Under the pieces are notes generated by a model. It made no database searches. It worked only from the letters and a program-made list of their open reading frames with translations, and was not told where the DNA came from. Below are positions 26,034 through 35,366 of a stretch of 63,511 nt of DNA, piece after piece (position 1 is the stretch's first letter; each line of letters opens with the position of its first letter). This DNA is from CAZQYC01 sp964597495. Its GTDB lineage: Bacteria; Pseudomonadota; Gammaproteobacteria; Steroidobacterales; Steroidobacteraceae. The stretch is taken from positions 1 through 63,511 of the forward strand of contig CAZQYC010000010.1 of the NCBI GenBank assembly GCA_964597495.1, in the 5' to 3' direction. A program made the position numbers and the translations under genes.

Positions 26034-28388
26034 TTACTCCCGTTCCTCGACCATCTCCAACAGCAAGCGCTGCGCCTCGCGAAAGTACGGCGCCGACTCC
26101 AGCGCTTGCAAGACATGGCGGCGACTGTCGGCGCGATCGCCTAACGCGCGCAGAGATTTCGCAAGGCCTAAGTGAGCCACCGCTTTGTCGTGGGTGTTGA
26201 GGGCCAGCAAGGCCCGATACTCGCGCAACGCAAGTTGCGGGCGATGAGCGTCCAACAAGGCATCGGCCAAGATCAAATGCGATTCGACGTTGAACGGATC
26301 GCTGTAGTTGACGCTCGATAGGATTTCCAGCGATTCGTCCGTGCGTCCGGCATTCTTCAGATAGCGTGCTGCCTGCCGCATCGCTTCCGGTTCCCAACCG
26401 CCGGCGCGGCGATACTCCAGCAATGTTTGCAGCGCCCGTTCCGGTTGATTCAGCTTGTCGTACGCCTTGACCAACAATAAATAGGGACTGCCTTCGCCGA
26501 CTTGTTCGCCGTACATCGCTATGGCCGCACGCGCGGGCTCTATCACAGCCGCCCACGCTTCTTGTGCGAGGGCCTCCTCTGCCGTGGCGTAGTTGCGCTG
26601 CCATTCCTCGGTCCGCGACAAGACCTTCGCATAGCGTTGTTTTATAAATGCGTCGAACTGTCGATCGAACTCCGCCGGAGAAATGCCGAGCGATGCCTTC
26701 ACCGCGGAGGCCACGGTCGCCTCCTTTTTCTTGAACTCGTACAGCATCGCTACCAAAGAATCGAAGCCGAACCGCTGCTCGATGAAAAAACAGACCAAGC
26801 CCGCTTGGGCGTACGAAACTTGGATTTGGTTTGCATAAGTTGGACGGATGAACCCGGAATCCAATTCCTCCACCTTAAGGAACTTTCCGTCATTGAAGGC
26901 CTTGAGTACATCCGGCGTAACGACGACACCCGGTGTCGGTCCCGTGCGCCATTCCTCGAACATTGAAATGCCTTCGCTCAACCAGCGCGGCACGCGGTGC
27001 TCCGTGGCCTCGAGCGTAAACACGTGCGCCATCTCGTGCCAAAGCGTGCTGCCCCAGTGAAAATCGCCGCGCGGCCGCCCCGAGGGGCTGTCCATCGCCA
27101 CGAGATAGCCAAAAGTAACACCCAGCAAACCGATGCCGGGTAACCCAGCGACGCGTACGGCGAAATCGTCGTGATTGGGATAAAGCTCCACAGTAATCGT
27201 TTGTGCCGGTCGGTAGCGGTAGCGTTTCGAAAAGGCAGCGATGCTCTCTTGCGCAAGTTGCAGCACATAGGGATGCAATACCGCTGCTTCCTGGCCGTGC
27301 AAGCGCAACTGCACCGGGAACTCGTCCTGCGACGTCGATGCTTCGAACTCGTCGAAACGATCCAATAGGCGCAGGCTGTTTACGGTGGTTGCATCGTAGG
27401 GATCGCCTTCGTACGCCTTGGCCAGCGCTTTCTGCCCTTCTTCGGTCGCGCCGATGCGCAACAAATTTGCACCGAGTTCGGCGTGGGCCGAAGACAAATC
27501 GGGTTCGATTTCCACTGCCTTGCGGAGCAGTGCGACTGCTTGCGCGTAGCGGCGGCGCACCACTTCCGAGTGCGCCATCGTTTCCTGCGCACCGCCATAG
27601 CGAGGATTGTAGGCCAGCGCGCGTGCAATCCACTTGCCGCCGTCGCCGCCGCGCACCAGATCGAGCGCCGCGCGCAATGCATAGATTTCGAGCGGCGGTT
27701 GCTTTTGCTTCTCGACGAGCGCGAAGGCGCGTTCCAAATTTTTCTCGGTCTCCTCGAACTTGCCTTCTTCGAGATTCATGCGGGCCAGCAGCAAATGCGG
27801 CTCGATAAGTTCGTCATTGCGTTGGAGGACATCGAGAACGATAGCGCGTGCCTGACCTTCGAAGCGCTGCGCAAAGATCTGCGCCATGCCGAGCTTGGCC
27901 TGCAGAGCGGCGGCCTGCATTTCGGCGGCATCGACATTCAGTGCTTCGCGAAACAATTTCAACGCGTCGTCGTATTGATGGGTCTCCAGAAATAATCGTC
28001 CCCAGGATACTCGCGGCGCGATTGCGTCCGGGTTCAAACGCACGTATTGGCGAAACAAGGTATTCGCGGCGGACAGATCGCCCATCGCCCACATCGCCAG
28101 CGCGCGCAACACCCCGTTTCGATTGGCAGCGAATATTTCCGTATAACACTCCCGAGCCGCCGTTTCGCGACCGCGGTAGCGATGGTCATCGCAGGGACGA
28201 AGCTCGACGGGTCGAGAGGGGTCGTAGTCGAAAGTGAGCGCGTGGGCGGGGGATAGGAAACAGCAGATCAAAATGATGACAAAGAAGGTGTGGGCCCTCT
28301 TGCACGGGGCTTGGTTGAAAATAAGAAAGGGAACTCTGGCCCAGGCCCCAGGCCCCACGCCCCGGCACTCGCTCAGACCCCGCTTCAT
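26034..28388 (-). CDS. TPR-repeat protein with gluzincin (peptidase MA-like) domain
   Basis: 784-aa exported protein. A hydrophobic segment at ~33-50 (FFVIILICCFLSPAHA) ends in a signal peptidase site. TPR-like repeats occupy ~85-330 and again ~600-784. The middle (~400-560) carries the zinc-binding HEMAH motif in STLWHEMAHVFTLEA, followed by PRWLSEGISMFEEW, where the Glu is the third ligand as in gluzincins. It is probably a periplasmic metallopeptidase or pseudo-peptidase with protein-binding repeats. The start overlaps the caspase-like gene (ATGA). Residues ~5-24 are encoded by a GGGGCCTGGGGCC-type repeat (28337-28366), which extends the n-region. Confidence 0.8.
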   Translation of the reverse strand: MKRGLSECRGVGPGAWARVPFLIFNQAPCKRAHTFFVIILICCFLSPAHALTFDYDPSRPVELRPCDDHRYRGRETAARECYTEIFAANRNGVLRALAMWAMGDLSAANTLFRQYVRLNPDAIAPRVSWGRLFLETHQYDDALKLFREALNVDAAEMQAAALQAKLGMAQIFAQRFEGQARAIVLDVLQRNDELIEPHLLLARMNLEEGKFEETEKNLERAFALVEKQKQPPLEIYALRAALDLVRGGDGGKWIARALAYNPRYGGAQETMAHSEVVRRRYAQAVALLRKAVEIEPDLSSAHAELGANLLRIGATEEGQKALAKAYEGDPYDATTVNSLRLLDRFDEFEASTSQDEFPVQLRLHGQEAAVLHPYVLQLAQESIAAFSKRYRYRPAQTITVELYPNHDDFAVRVAGLPGIGLLGVTFGYLVAMDSPSGRPRGDFHWGSTLWHEMAHVFTLEATEHRVPRWLSEGISMFEEWRTGPTPGVVVTPDVLKAFNDGKFLKVEELDSGFIRPTYANQIQVSYAQAGLVCFFIEQRFGFDSLVAMLYEFKKKEATVASAVKASLGISPAEFDRQFDAFIKQRYAKVLSRTEEWQRNYATAEEALAQEAWAAVIEPARAAIAMYGEQVGEGSPYLLLVKAYDKLNQPERALQTLLEYRRAGGWEPEAMRQAARYLKNAGRTDESLEILSSVNYSDPFNVESHLILADALLDAHRPQLALREYRALLALNTHDKAVAHLGLAKSLRALGDRADSRRHVLQALESAPYFREAQRLLLEMVEERE
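28337..28366. repeat. GGCCCCAGG-type repeat within the peptidase gene start
   Basis: TGGCCCAGGCCCCAGGCCCC followed by ACGCCCCGGC (28337-28366) is a low-complexity direct repeat that lies inside the reading frame between the start codon and the signal-peptide hydrophobic core of the TPR-peptidase. Confidence 0.5.
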
Positions 28389-29317
28389 CGTTCCGCTCCC
28401 GACAACGACGCCTGCCGTGCATCGATCTTCTTTTGAGTGCGCGCAAGCTCCACCAGCGCCTTCTCCAATTCGACGTAGTAGTCGTCTTCCTTCAAGTCGG
28501 TCTTGCGCGCCTTCACCGTCTCGAAGTCAGCTTCGATGCGGAGACGTTCGGCAAACAACCGATTGAGTTCGGCATCGGTCGGCATTGCCTTGGCGTTTCC
28601 CAAGCGTCCCAGTGCGAATTGCTCCGCCTTGGCTCCTTCCATGCGCGAATGTTCGGTGGCAAGCGCCGCATTGTCTTTAAATGTGTCCGCTACTTTGCGA
28701 GCGGCATAGTCATAGGCTTCTTGCACCGTCACCCAGTCATTTTTGTCACGGTCGGCTTCGAGCGACGTCAATGCCTTCACCCAGTGTTCGGCAAACCGAA
28801 TGGCATTACGTTCGGCGCCGTTCTTGGTCGCCGTGACGACAATTCGATGGTCGCGTTGCAGCCGAGTGACAGCCGCTCCGCTGGCGCTGGTTGCGAGCAC
28901 GATCAACTGCTGCCGGGCGGCAATGGGCTGCAGCCAAGCCGCCATGTCGGCATCGGTAATATCGGAGCCGGGAACGTTGAAACGATAGTTCTCGCCATCG
29001 AACGAACCATGACCGATGAACGTTACGACGAGTTGATCCGCCGCGGTCGCTCGTTCCGCAATCGTCGCCATCGCACGGCGCACCGCTTCGCGAGTCGCCT
29101 GTTCGCCACGAAGTGCCGTCACATGAGCCTCGCTACCGAAACGATTAGCAATGCCTTCGAGAGAGTCCACCTCTTCGCGAAAGCGCCGCTCGTACTCCGC
29201 CTCGCCGCCAAGCCCCGCGACGATCAAAGCATAGTGAGCGGCATGCACGGCTGGCGACCAGCAAAGTACGCCCGATAAAATGGCGACTGCGCTGCGCCTA
29301 TTCACAATGTTCCCCAT
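28385..29317 (-). CDS. Caspase-like (C13/C14-fold) secreted protein, probable pseudo-enzyme
   Basis: 310-aa protein with signal peptide ending AVHA. The fold is caspase-like: HYALIVAGLGG strand start (28-38), then His103 in VVTFIGHGSFDGENYRFNVPG, and the strand QLIVLATSASGAAV (137-150). In active caspase-like peptidases this last strand ends D-x-C-x-S-G; here Cys is replaced by Ser (LATSASG, around 144-146), so peptidase activity is doubtful. C-terminal ~70 residues form a coiled coil. The start at 29317 is chosen because the signal peptide begins there. It overlaps the vWA gene by 16 bases and the peptidase gene by four. Confidence 0.68.
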   Translation of the reverse strand: MGNIVNRRSAVAILSGVLCWSPAVHAAHYALIVAGLGGEAEYERRFREEVDSLEGIANRFGSEAHVTALRGEQATREAVRRAMATIAERATAADQLVVTFIGHGSFDGENYRFNVPGSDITDADMAAWLQPIAARQQLIVLATSASGAAVTRLQRDHRIVVTATKNGAERNAIRFAEHWVKALTSLEADRDKNDWVTVQEAYDYAARKVADTFKDNAALATEHSRMEGAKAEQFALGRLGNAKAMPTDAELNRLFAERLRIEADFETVKARKTDLKEDDYYVELEKALVELARTQKKIDARQASLSGAER

Positions 29318-31590
29318 CGCAAACGAAGCAGCCATTCGCCCGATTTGAGCATCAGCAACAGCAAGAAGACGATCGGTAAATTCCAAAGTTCGAGCGTCTG
29401 GCGCTCGACAATGCCGCTTTTCGTGTAGGGAATAGCTTGCGCGAGGCTTGCCAACTGATCCAGGCGCCAATAACGACCGCCGGTGTCCGATGCGAGACGC
29501 TCAAGCACCGCTCGATGTTGATAGGAACCGAAGTGCTCGACCACATCGTCGTCGCGACGAAACGCGGTGCTGCCGGTCAGGATTCGATCCTTGCCGGTGC
29601 GCGCCGTTAGCTCAACGCGATACAACCCCGTGCTTTGGGCATCGACGGTCGCGCTGTAACGTCCCGTAGCGGCGGCGACCGGCTGCATGGACAAAATTTG
29701 CACGTCCTTATGTTCCGGCTGTTCGGGCGTCAGCGACAATTCAATCTTAGCGTCGGCGGACGGTTCGAAATTCGCATCCCGGATTTCCGCCGTCAGTTTG
29801 ACGACGCGCTCATCGTCGTAGGAAGCGCGCTCGCTGGTCAGCGTCACGGGTTGCGGAGCCTGATCGGCAATCGCATGCAGCAATTGCCGCCAAAATAATT
29901 CATGCCGTCGATCTTCGGGAGGCAGCGCCATTTGCCAGCGCTGCGTGCTCGCAGTCCCCAATACGAACGTGCTGCCACGACCGTAGCGCTGCCACACCAG
30001 TAACGGTTCAGTTGTCTTAGCAACCTCCAGCAACACCACCGCCCCGGGTTTCAACGACCCGAGCGGTTGATAATTCGCAAGCGGGGACAGCGTTCGCCAC
30101 AGCGTTACGTTCTGCGCGGGATCCGCATCGAATCGCATTGCCGTCGATTCGACGCCGTAGCGAGTGAGCTCCGCCCTCACGGCGGTTTGCACAAGCTCGT
30201 CCCCGCGCTTTGCCGTGAGGTGGATCGGCAACGTTTCCGCCAGCGGCGTGGTTCCCCATCCACCGCCGGCCAATCCATTGCGGGCTGCCAACAGCAAAAC
30301 GCCGCCGCCCCGCTTGTCGACGAAGTCCTTCAGCACCTGATGCTGCGCGACGCCAAGCGACACCGCTTCGTAACTGCCGATTATCAGCGCATCGTAGCTA
30401 AAGAGCTCCTGTGGCGAGGCCGGGAAACCGTCGCGCAGTTCGTCGCCGGAGTTGACTCCCTGGCGATAGAATTTGTTTTGCGTCGTTCGCACGATGCTGG
30501 CGAGCCGGAGCGATCGTTCGGCTTCGACGGCGCGGCGAATGAACTTGAACTCCCAACGCGGCTCGCCTTCGATATAGAGCACGTTGCGCCGTCCGCCAGG
30601 CACGTTAAGAACATGCCTGCGCGTGTTGTTGATCGTGTTGCGTTCGCCCTCGAGCGCATCCAAAGTGAAACGCAAATCGCGAACTCCGGCTTGCCTAGAA
30701 GGAAACTCGATGCGCGCGGTGCTTACGAAACCTGGGTTCGAACCGCCGACGGCATTCTTTGCGCTCTGAGCGTCGAGTTTAATCTCACGCGCCGCGAGTA
30801 GCGCATCGGCGTCGTAGACTCGCAACCGAACGGTCGCAGGCTCGCTATAGCGCACCGTTGCTTCGGCGGTGACGGTCGTATTCGGCGCGGCGCTGGCGGG
30901 TACGTCGATGCTTTCAAGCTCGAGATCGTGCTCGCTACGCTCGGGACCGACGCCCACGGCATGCACGGGTACGCCGTATGCCGCCAACTCCCGGAGATCG
31001 CTTTCCGTCAGAGTACGGCCATTCTCGGCACCATCGCTGACCAACACGACGCTTGCCAACGGCACGCTCGCAGCCGTTTGCATTACGTTGCGCAGCGCCT
31101 CGCCTATGCGCGATTGATTTCCGGCCGCAGGTAACGACGCCAGATCGGTCAGCGGCGCGACGGTTCTATCGAAAGCGAAAAAACGTATTTCGAAGGTTTT
31201 CGCCAGCGCGGCAAGAGGTCCGTTCTGCAGCGCCGCCACCGCTGTCTGCAATCGCGTGGGCGCATCTTTCGCGAGGCCGTCGTGCTGCGACATGCTCGCC
31301 GACGTGTCGACGACCACCGCCAGCACGTTCTGTCGATCGCGGACGCGTTCGACCTGCAATGCGGGACGCCAAAGCAGACCGATGAGGAAGGCGGCAAGCC
31401 CGATTTGCAAGCCGCCCACGACCAACAAGCGCGACAACCTTAAGTGCCGACGCCGGGACAAACTCGCAATGATGGCGACGCAGGCAATGACTATCGCAAC
31501 GAGCAATAGCCATCGCGGCCAACTGCTCGCCAAAGCGAGCCTGCCGGTGCGATACGCCCACAAGGGATGCACGAACAAGAATTCGAACAC
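29302..31590 (-). CDS. vWA-domain membrane protein with glutamine-amidotransferase-like region
   Basis: 762-aa protein, first of the operon. Two or three N-terminal helices (~22-80), then a vWA domain (~88-225) with the metal site DTSASMS (VVVDTSASMSQHDGL) and SDGAENGRT. Next an Ig-like region, a class I glutamine-amidotransferase-like fold (NVLYIEGEPRWEFKFIRRAV; SYDALIIGSYEAVSL), and a C-terminal membrane helix (NLPIVFLLLLMLKSGEWLL). It resembles BatA/BatB-like proteins found with MoxR. Probable role: metal-dependent protein interaction in the envelope. Confidence 0.78.
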   Translation of the reverse strand: MFEFLFVHPLWAYRTGRLALASSWPRWLLLVAIVIACVAIIASLSRRRHLRLSRLLVVGGLQIGLAAFLIGLLWRPALQVERVRDRQNVLAVVVDTSASMSQHDGLAKDAPTRLQTAVAALQNGPLAALAKTFEIRFFAFDRTVAPLTDLASLPAAGNQSRIGEALRNVMQTAASVPLASVVLVSDGAENGRTLTESDLRELAAYGVPVHAVGVGPERSEHDLELESIDVPASAAPNTTVTAEATVRYSEPATVRLRVYDADALLAAREIKLDAQSAKNAVGGSNPGFVSTARIEFPSRQAGVRDLRFTLDALEGERNTINNTRRHVLNVPGGRRNVLYIEGEPRWEFKFIRRAVEAERSLRLASIVRTTQNKFYRQGVNSGDELRDGFPASPQELFSYDALIIGSYEAVSLGVAQHQVLKDFVDKRGGGVLLLAARNGLAGGGWGTTPLAETLPIHLTAKRGDELVQTAVRAELTRYGVESTAMRFDADPAQNVTLWRTLSPLANYQPLGSLKPGAVVLLEVAKTTEPLLVWQRYGRGSTFVLGTASTQRWQMALPPEDRRHELFWRQLLHAIADQAPQPVTLTSERASYDDERVVKLTAEIRDANFEPSADAKIELSLTPEQPEHKDVQILSMQPVAAATGRYSATVDAQSTGLYRVELTARTGKDRILTGSTAFRRDDDVVEHFGSYQHRAVLERLASDTGGRYWRLDQLASLAQAIPYTKSGIVERQTLELWNLPIVFLLLLMLKSGEWLLRLRWGTL

Positions 31591-31807
31591 GCCCGACGCC
31601 TCTCGGAATTCTAAGGAGAGCTATCGGGCAATATAGAACCTTCCGGTCCTTTTTTCGTTAAGACTTTTCGTTAAGAGTTGTAAGTCCGACAGTCGGAACG
31701 CGAAAAACGAACGCGGCAACTCCTTCGGTCTCGCGCTCCGTCAGCGCGAAAGCGAGTATCGTTCAGGCCAGTATCACCCAAGCCAATATCACTTAGGCCG
31801 ATATCAC
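31591..31807. promoter_or_regulatory. Upstream region of the MoxR-vWA operon
   Basis: The operon promoter (minus strand) should be here. Two direct copies of TTTTCGTTAAGA (31652-31663 and 31665-31676, 13-bp spacing) and a small hairpin TCCGA-CAG-TCGGA (31685-31697) are visible and may be operator sites. A tandem 15-bp repeat begins at 31756. Confidence 0.35.
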
Positions 31808-31815
31808 TTAGACCA
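31756..31815. repeat. Four tandem 15-bp repeats over the aminotransferase stop
   Basis: GTATCGTTCAGGCCA (31756-31770), GTATCACCCAAGCCA (31771-31785), ATATCACTTAGGCCG (31786-31800) and ATATCACTTAGACCA (31801-31815). The last unit contains the TAA stop of the aminotransferase gene (plus-strand TTA at 31808-31810). Likely a slippage-expanded duplication of the gene end. Confidence 0.75.
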
Positions 31816-33010
31816 GTGCCGCGATCGCCTCCGCCACGCGATCGATATTTTTATTGTTAAGCGCGGCCACGCAAATGCGTCCGCTGTCGACGGCGTACAC
31901 GGAATACTGCGACTTCAACTGGCCAACGGTTTCTTTCGACAGTCCCGAATACGAGAACATGCCGCGCTGGCGCAGCACAAAATCGATGCTGTATCCCGGC
32001 TTGCGGCTTTGCACCTTGTCGACCAGCGCTTTGCGCATCAATTTAATGCGATCGCGCATCTGCGCCAGTTCCTGCTCCCAGAGTGTGCGCAATTCGGGCG
32101 TGTTCAGCACTTTGGCCACGACCTGACCGCCATGCGTCGGCGGATTGGAGTAATTCGTGCGCACTACGCGCTTCAGTTGACTCAGCACGCGCGTTGCCTC
32201 GTCTTTACTGTCGCAGACGACACTGAGCGCACCAACCCGCTCGCCGTACAGCGAAAAGGATTTGGAAAACGAACTCGCCACGAAAACGCCGCTCATTGCC
32301 TCAGCGAACCGCTTCACGACCGCGCCGTCCTGCGCGAGCCCGTCGGCGAAACCTTGGTACGCCATATCGAGAATAGGAACGAGACGACGCGACTTGACGA
32401 TCTCGATCACGCGCGTCCACTGCTCGCTCGTCAAATCGGCACCGGTCGGGTTGTGGCAGCATGCATGCAGAACCACGATGCCGCCAGCGGGAATTTGTTC
32501 GAGGGCCGCCGCCATGGAGGCGAAATCGAGACCGCGGGTCGCCGCGTCGTAATACGGATAGCTCTTGACCTCGAACCCTGCCGCTTCGAACAGCGCGCGA
32601 TGGTTCTCCCAACTTGGATTGCTGATCCACACGGCTGCCTTGGGATCGAGCCGGCGCAAAAAATCGGCCGCGATTTTGAGAGCGCCGGTGCCGCCCAGCG
32701 CCTGAACGACCGTTACGCGCTGCTCTTTGACGGCGGCGGCATCGTCACCCAACACCAGTCCCTGCACGGCGCGTACGTACGCAGGCATTCCGTCGATGGG
32801 CAGATAGGAGCGCGGCGAAATTTCGGCGGTAAGGAGCTGTTCGGCGCGCTTCACGCACTCGAGCACCGGCACTTTACCGTTGTCGTCGTAGTAAACGCCG
32901 ACACCGAGATTTACTTTTGCCGGATTGGTATCGGCGTTAAAAGCTTCGGTAATGCCAAGGATGGGATCGCGCGGAGCGAGCTCGACGTGCGTGAGAATCG
33001 AGGAAGTCAT
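31808..33010 (-). CDS. tyrB: Aromatic/aspartate aminotransferase (class I)
   Basis: 400-aa PLP enzyme. N-terminal substrate loop RDPILGITEAFNAD, VNLGVGVYYDDNGKVP; the pyridine-binding NPTG in HACCHNPTGADLT; the PLP lysine in SSFSKSFSLYGERVG (~residue 248); the Arg-rich GMFSYSGLSKE near the end. This is the AspC/TyrB family, which transaminates aspartate, tyrosine or phenylalanine with 2-oxoglutarate. The sequence alone does not separate AspC from TyrB; the 400-residue size fits both. ATG at 33010. The stop codon lies inside the 15-bp tandem repeat. Confidence 0.88.
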   Translation of the reverse strand: MTSSILTHVELAPRDPILGITEAFNADTNPAKVNLGVGVYYDDNGKVPVLECVKRAEQLLTAEISPRSYLPIDGMPAYVRAVQGLVLGDDAAAVKEQRVTVVQALGGTGALKIAADFLRRLDPKAAVWISNPSWENHRALFEAAGFEVKSYPYYDAATRGLDFASMAAALEQIPAGGIVVLHACCHNPTGADLTSEQWTRVIEIVKSRRLVPILDMAYQGFADGLAQDGAVVKRFAEAMSGVFVASSFSKSFSLYGERVGALSVVCDSKDEATRVLSQLKRVVRTNYSNPPTHGGQVVAKVLNTPELRTLWEQELAQMRDRIKLMRKALVDKVQSRKPGYSIDFVLRQRGMFSYSGLSKETVGQLKSQYSVYAVDSGRICVAALNNKNIDRVAEAIAALV

Positions 33011-33215
33011 GACTTTGGGAAGTAGAGAGAGAGCGAAAATTTCTGCTTCATCTTACCCTTTCCGTCCCAGTCAGCCTAGTGTAAAAAAAGCGGAAGGAGC
33101 GTACGCTCGGTGGATAGATCGACGCTACAGACAGTGGATGCCTGTATACGCCGCTCGTCGCCTCACGGACCTGCGCGACGATGAAATTAAGTGTTGACAG
33201 ACCCCAGGTGCGGCA

Positions 33216-35054
33216 GTGACGCCAGAACTCGATACAAAACAAGCCCATGCCAACGACGGCGGACGCTTTGCCGCTGCAGCGGCTTTCGGGCTCGTTTTCT
33301 TAACCTACTTTGCGATCATTAACGCCGGCATCCTCGATGCCCGCGCCACGGCAATCCTTAACGACTCGACATGGACTTTGTTCGCATTCGGTGCGACGGT
33401 AATCTGCTATCTCGCCGCTCGGCGTCTCTCGGGACAGGAACGGCAAGCGTGGATTTGGATTTCGTGCGGCTGCCTTGCCTGGTTCTTCGGCCAATGCGTG
33501 TGGGACTACTACGAAGTATGGCGCGGTGCATTGCCCAGGTTTCCGCATTGGATGCAGCTCCTGTTCGTCGCCTATCCCTTGATGCTCATGGTAGGAGTAC
33601 TCAGGCTCCCCAAGGCAGCCGTGGCATCGACGATTGCGGGCCCGATGACCGTGCGCAACGTGGGAAACCTCGGATTAATCGCCTGCACTGTGGCGGGCGT
33701 ATTGGCGATCGCCATTACCGAACCGGCAGCGCACTCTCAGCTCTCGCTGCTGTCGCTCGCCTTGCTCCTCATGCACTGCATGGCCTACGTTCTGGCCAGC
33801 ATGACGGCGTTTTACCTGCTATGGAGCTATCGCTGGCAGTCCGCCCACTGGCCGTTGGTGCTGGTGGCGGCCGGCTCCGGCATTCATGCCGCCGCATTCG
33901 TTGCCAACATGCATAGCCGACTCGCAGGGACGTATCAGGCCAGCGATTGGGTGAATGCGGCGTGGCTCATCGCCCTTGCCTGCGTAGCGTGCGCAGCGCA
34001 TGAATACGCCTGGGTCGCCCGGCGAACCGCGCGGAAAGCAAACGATGCACTCATGCGGCGCGAGCGCACGCTCGAAGCCATCATGCCTGCGCTACTGATC
34101 GTCATCGTTACCGCGACCGCAGTGATCAATGCCGAATGGATCAGCACGCGGGTCATCTATCTTTGCGCGGCCGTTGCAGTCGTATTCGCCGTGCTGCTCG
34201 GCGTGCGCGAAGCGTGGATCCAACACCAAGAACAACGGCTGCTGGCGGCATTAAGCACCAGCAACGAAAACCTGCTCGCCATGAATCGCGATTTAAGCGA
34301 TAGCGAACAGCGTTTTCGTCATCTGAACCAGGAACTCGAACACCACGTCGCCGAGCGCACGCACAACTTGAAACGCGCGTACGAGGAGCTGGAAAGTTTC
34401 TCCTATGCCGTCGCGCACGACTTGAAGGCCCCGCTGCGGGCCGTTGACGGGTTCGGCGCGTTGTTGGCCAGCGCGTACGGCGCGCGGCTCGACGAACAAG
34501 GCCGCGCATACATTGCGCGGATGCGGCGCGGCGCTTTGACGATGGCGCACCTAGTCGACGACTTGCTGGCCTATGCCCGCATCGATCGGCGCGAATCACG
34601 CATTGCATCCGTCACGCTCGGCGAATTGATCACCGATTGCATCGACGAGCAGCGGGAAGAACTCGACCGCAGCCAAATTGCACTGCGGATCGAGGTTCAA
34701 GAAGCCAAACTGTCGATGGATGGCGAGGGACTTGGCATCGCGTTGCGCAACGTCTTGCAAAACGCCATCAAATTCGGCGGCACGTCCTCGAACCCGCAAA
34801 TAGCAATCCGGGCAAAACATGAGCGCACGCGTCTGACCGTCTCGGTGTGCGACAACGGAATCGGTTTCGACATGCAATATCACGACCGCATCTTCGCCAT
34901 GTTCCAGCGCTTGCATCGCGCCGATGAGTATCCCGGCACGGGCATCGGACTGGCCATCGCCCGGAAGGCCGTCGAACGCGCAGGCGGAAGGATCTGGGCG
35001 GAAAGCGTCCCGGGCTCGGGCGCGACGTTCTTCATAGAACTGCCGGCGGCGTAA
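33216..35054 (+). CDS. Membrane histidine kinase (phytochrome-type kinase core)
   Basis: 612-aa protein starting with GTG. Residues ~18-330 have eight or nine hydrophobic helices forming an MASE-like sensor of unknown ligand. A coiled coil (~340-400) leads into the dimerisation helix with the phospho-His in SYAVAHDLKAPLRAVDGF (H-box). The ATP-binding domain follows with N-box LRNVLQNAIKFGG, G1 VCDNGIGFD, F-box IFAMFQRLHRADEYPGTGIG and a final G-box. No receiver domain and no adjacent response regulator, so it is an orphan. It is divergent from the aminotransferase gene, 205 bp away. Confidence 0.85.
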   Translation: MTPELDTKQAHANDGGRFAAAAAFGLVFLTYFAIINAGILDARATAILNDSTWTLFAFGATVICYLAARRLSGQERQAWIWISCGCLAWFFGQCVWDYYEVWRGALPRFPHWMQLLFVAYPLMLMVGVLRLPKAAVASTIAGPMTVRNVGNLGLIACTVAGVLAIAITEPAAHSQLSLLSLALLLMHCMAYVLASMTAFYLLWSYRWQSAHWPLVLVAAGSGIHAAAFVANMHSRLAGTYQASDWVNAAWLIALACVACAAHEYAWVARRTARKANDALMRRERTLEAIMPALLIVIVTATAVINAEWISTRVIYLCAAVAVVFAVLLGVREAWIQHQEQRLLAALSTSNENLLAMNRDLSDSEQRFRHLNQELEHHVAERTHNLKRAYEELESFSYAVAHDLKAPLRAVDGFGALLASAYGARLDEQGRAYIARMRRGALTMAHLVDDLLAYARIDRRESRIASVTLGELITDCIDEQREELDRSQIALRIEVQEAKLSMDGEGLGIALRNVLQNAIKFGGTSSNPQIAIRAKHERTRLTVSVCDNGIGFDMQYHDRIFAMFQRLHRADEYPGTGIGLAIARKAVERAGGRIWAESVPGSGATFFIELPAA

Positions 35055-35366
35055 ATAAAGCTGAGACCCTCGCCCCAACCCTCCCCTCTCCCGCAACCGA
35101 GAGAAGGAGCTAAGACACCTCTCCCGGTTGTGGGGCGAGTCGAGGATGCCTTTTCAACGACACTCAATGTGTTGTCGTTGGACCGAGCGAGCGACCCTGC
35201 AGGGAAAGCAGGGTCCGGGGTCGGACAGGAAGTCGCCTTCGACGGTCGCGTGAAGCGCGGGTGAGGGAAAGTTCACCGGCAAGAATCCGGCGTTAACCGG
35301 CATCCTCTAGTCGGTCTAGGTCCCTATTGGGTATCGTGGCACCATGTTAAGTTTTGGGAATACCCC
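35055..35366. repeat. Intergenic region with several hairpins
   Basis: 312 bp without a gene. It holds a C/G-rich palindrome (about 35070-35140: CTCGCCCCAACC ... GGTTGTGGGGCGAG with CCTCTCCC inside), then a hairpin CAACGACA/TGTCGTTG (35155-35180), a perfect stem GACCCTGC/GCAGGGTC (35193-35215) and CCGGC repeats up to 35310. The first element probably terminates the kinase gene. No clear promoter for the LiaI-like gene. Confidence 0.55.
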
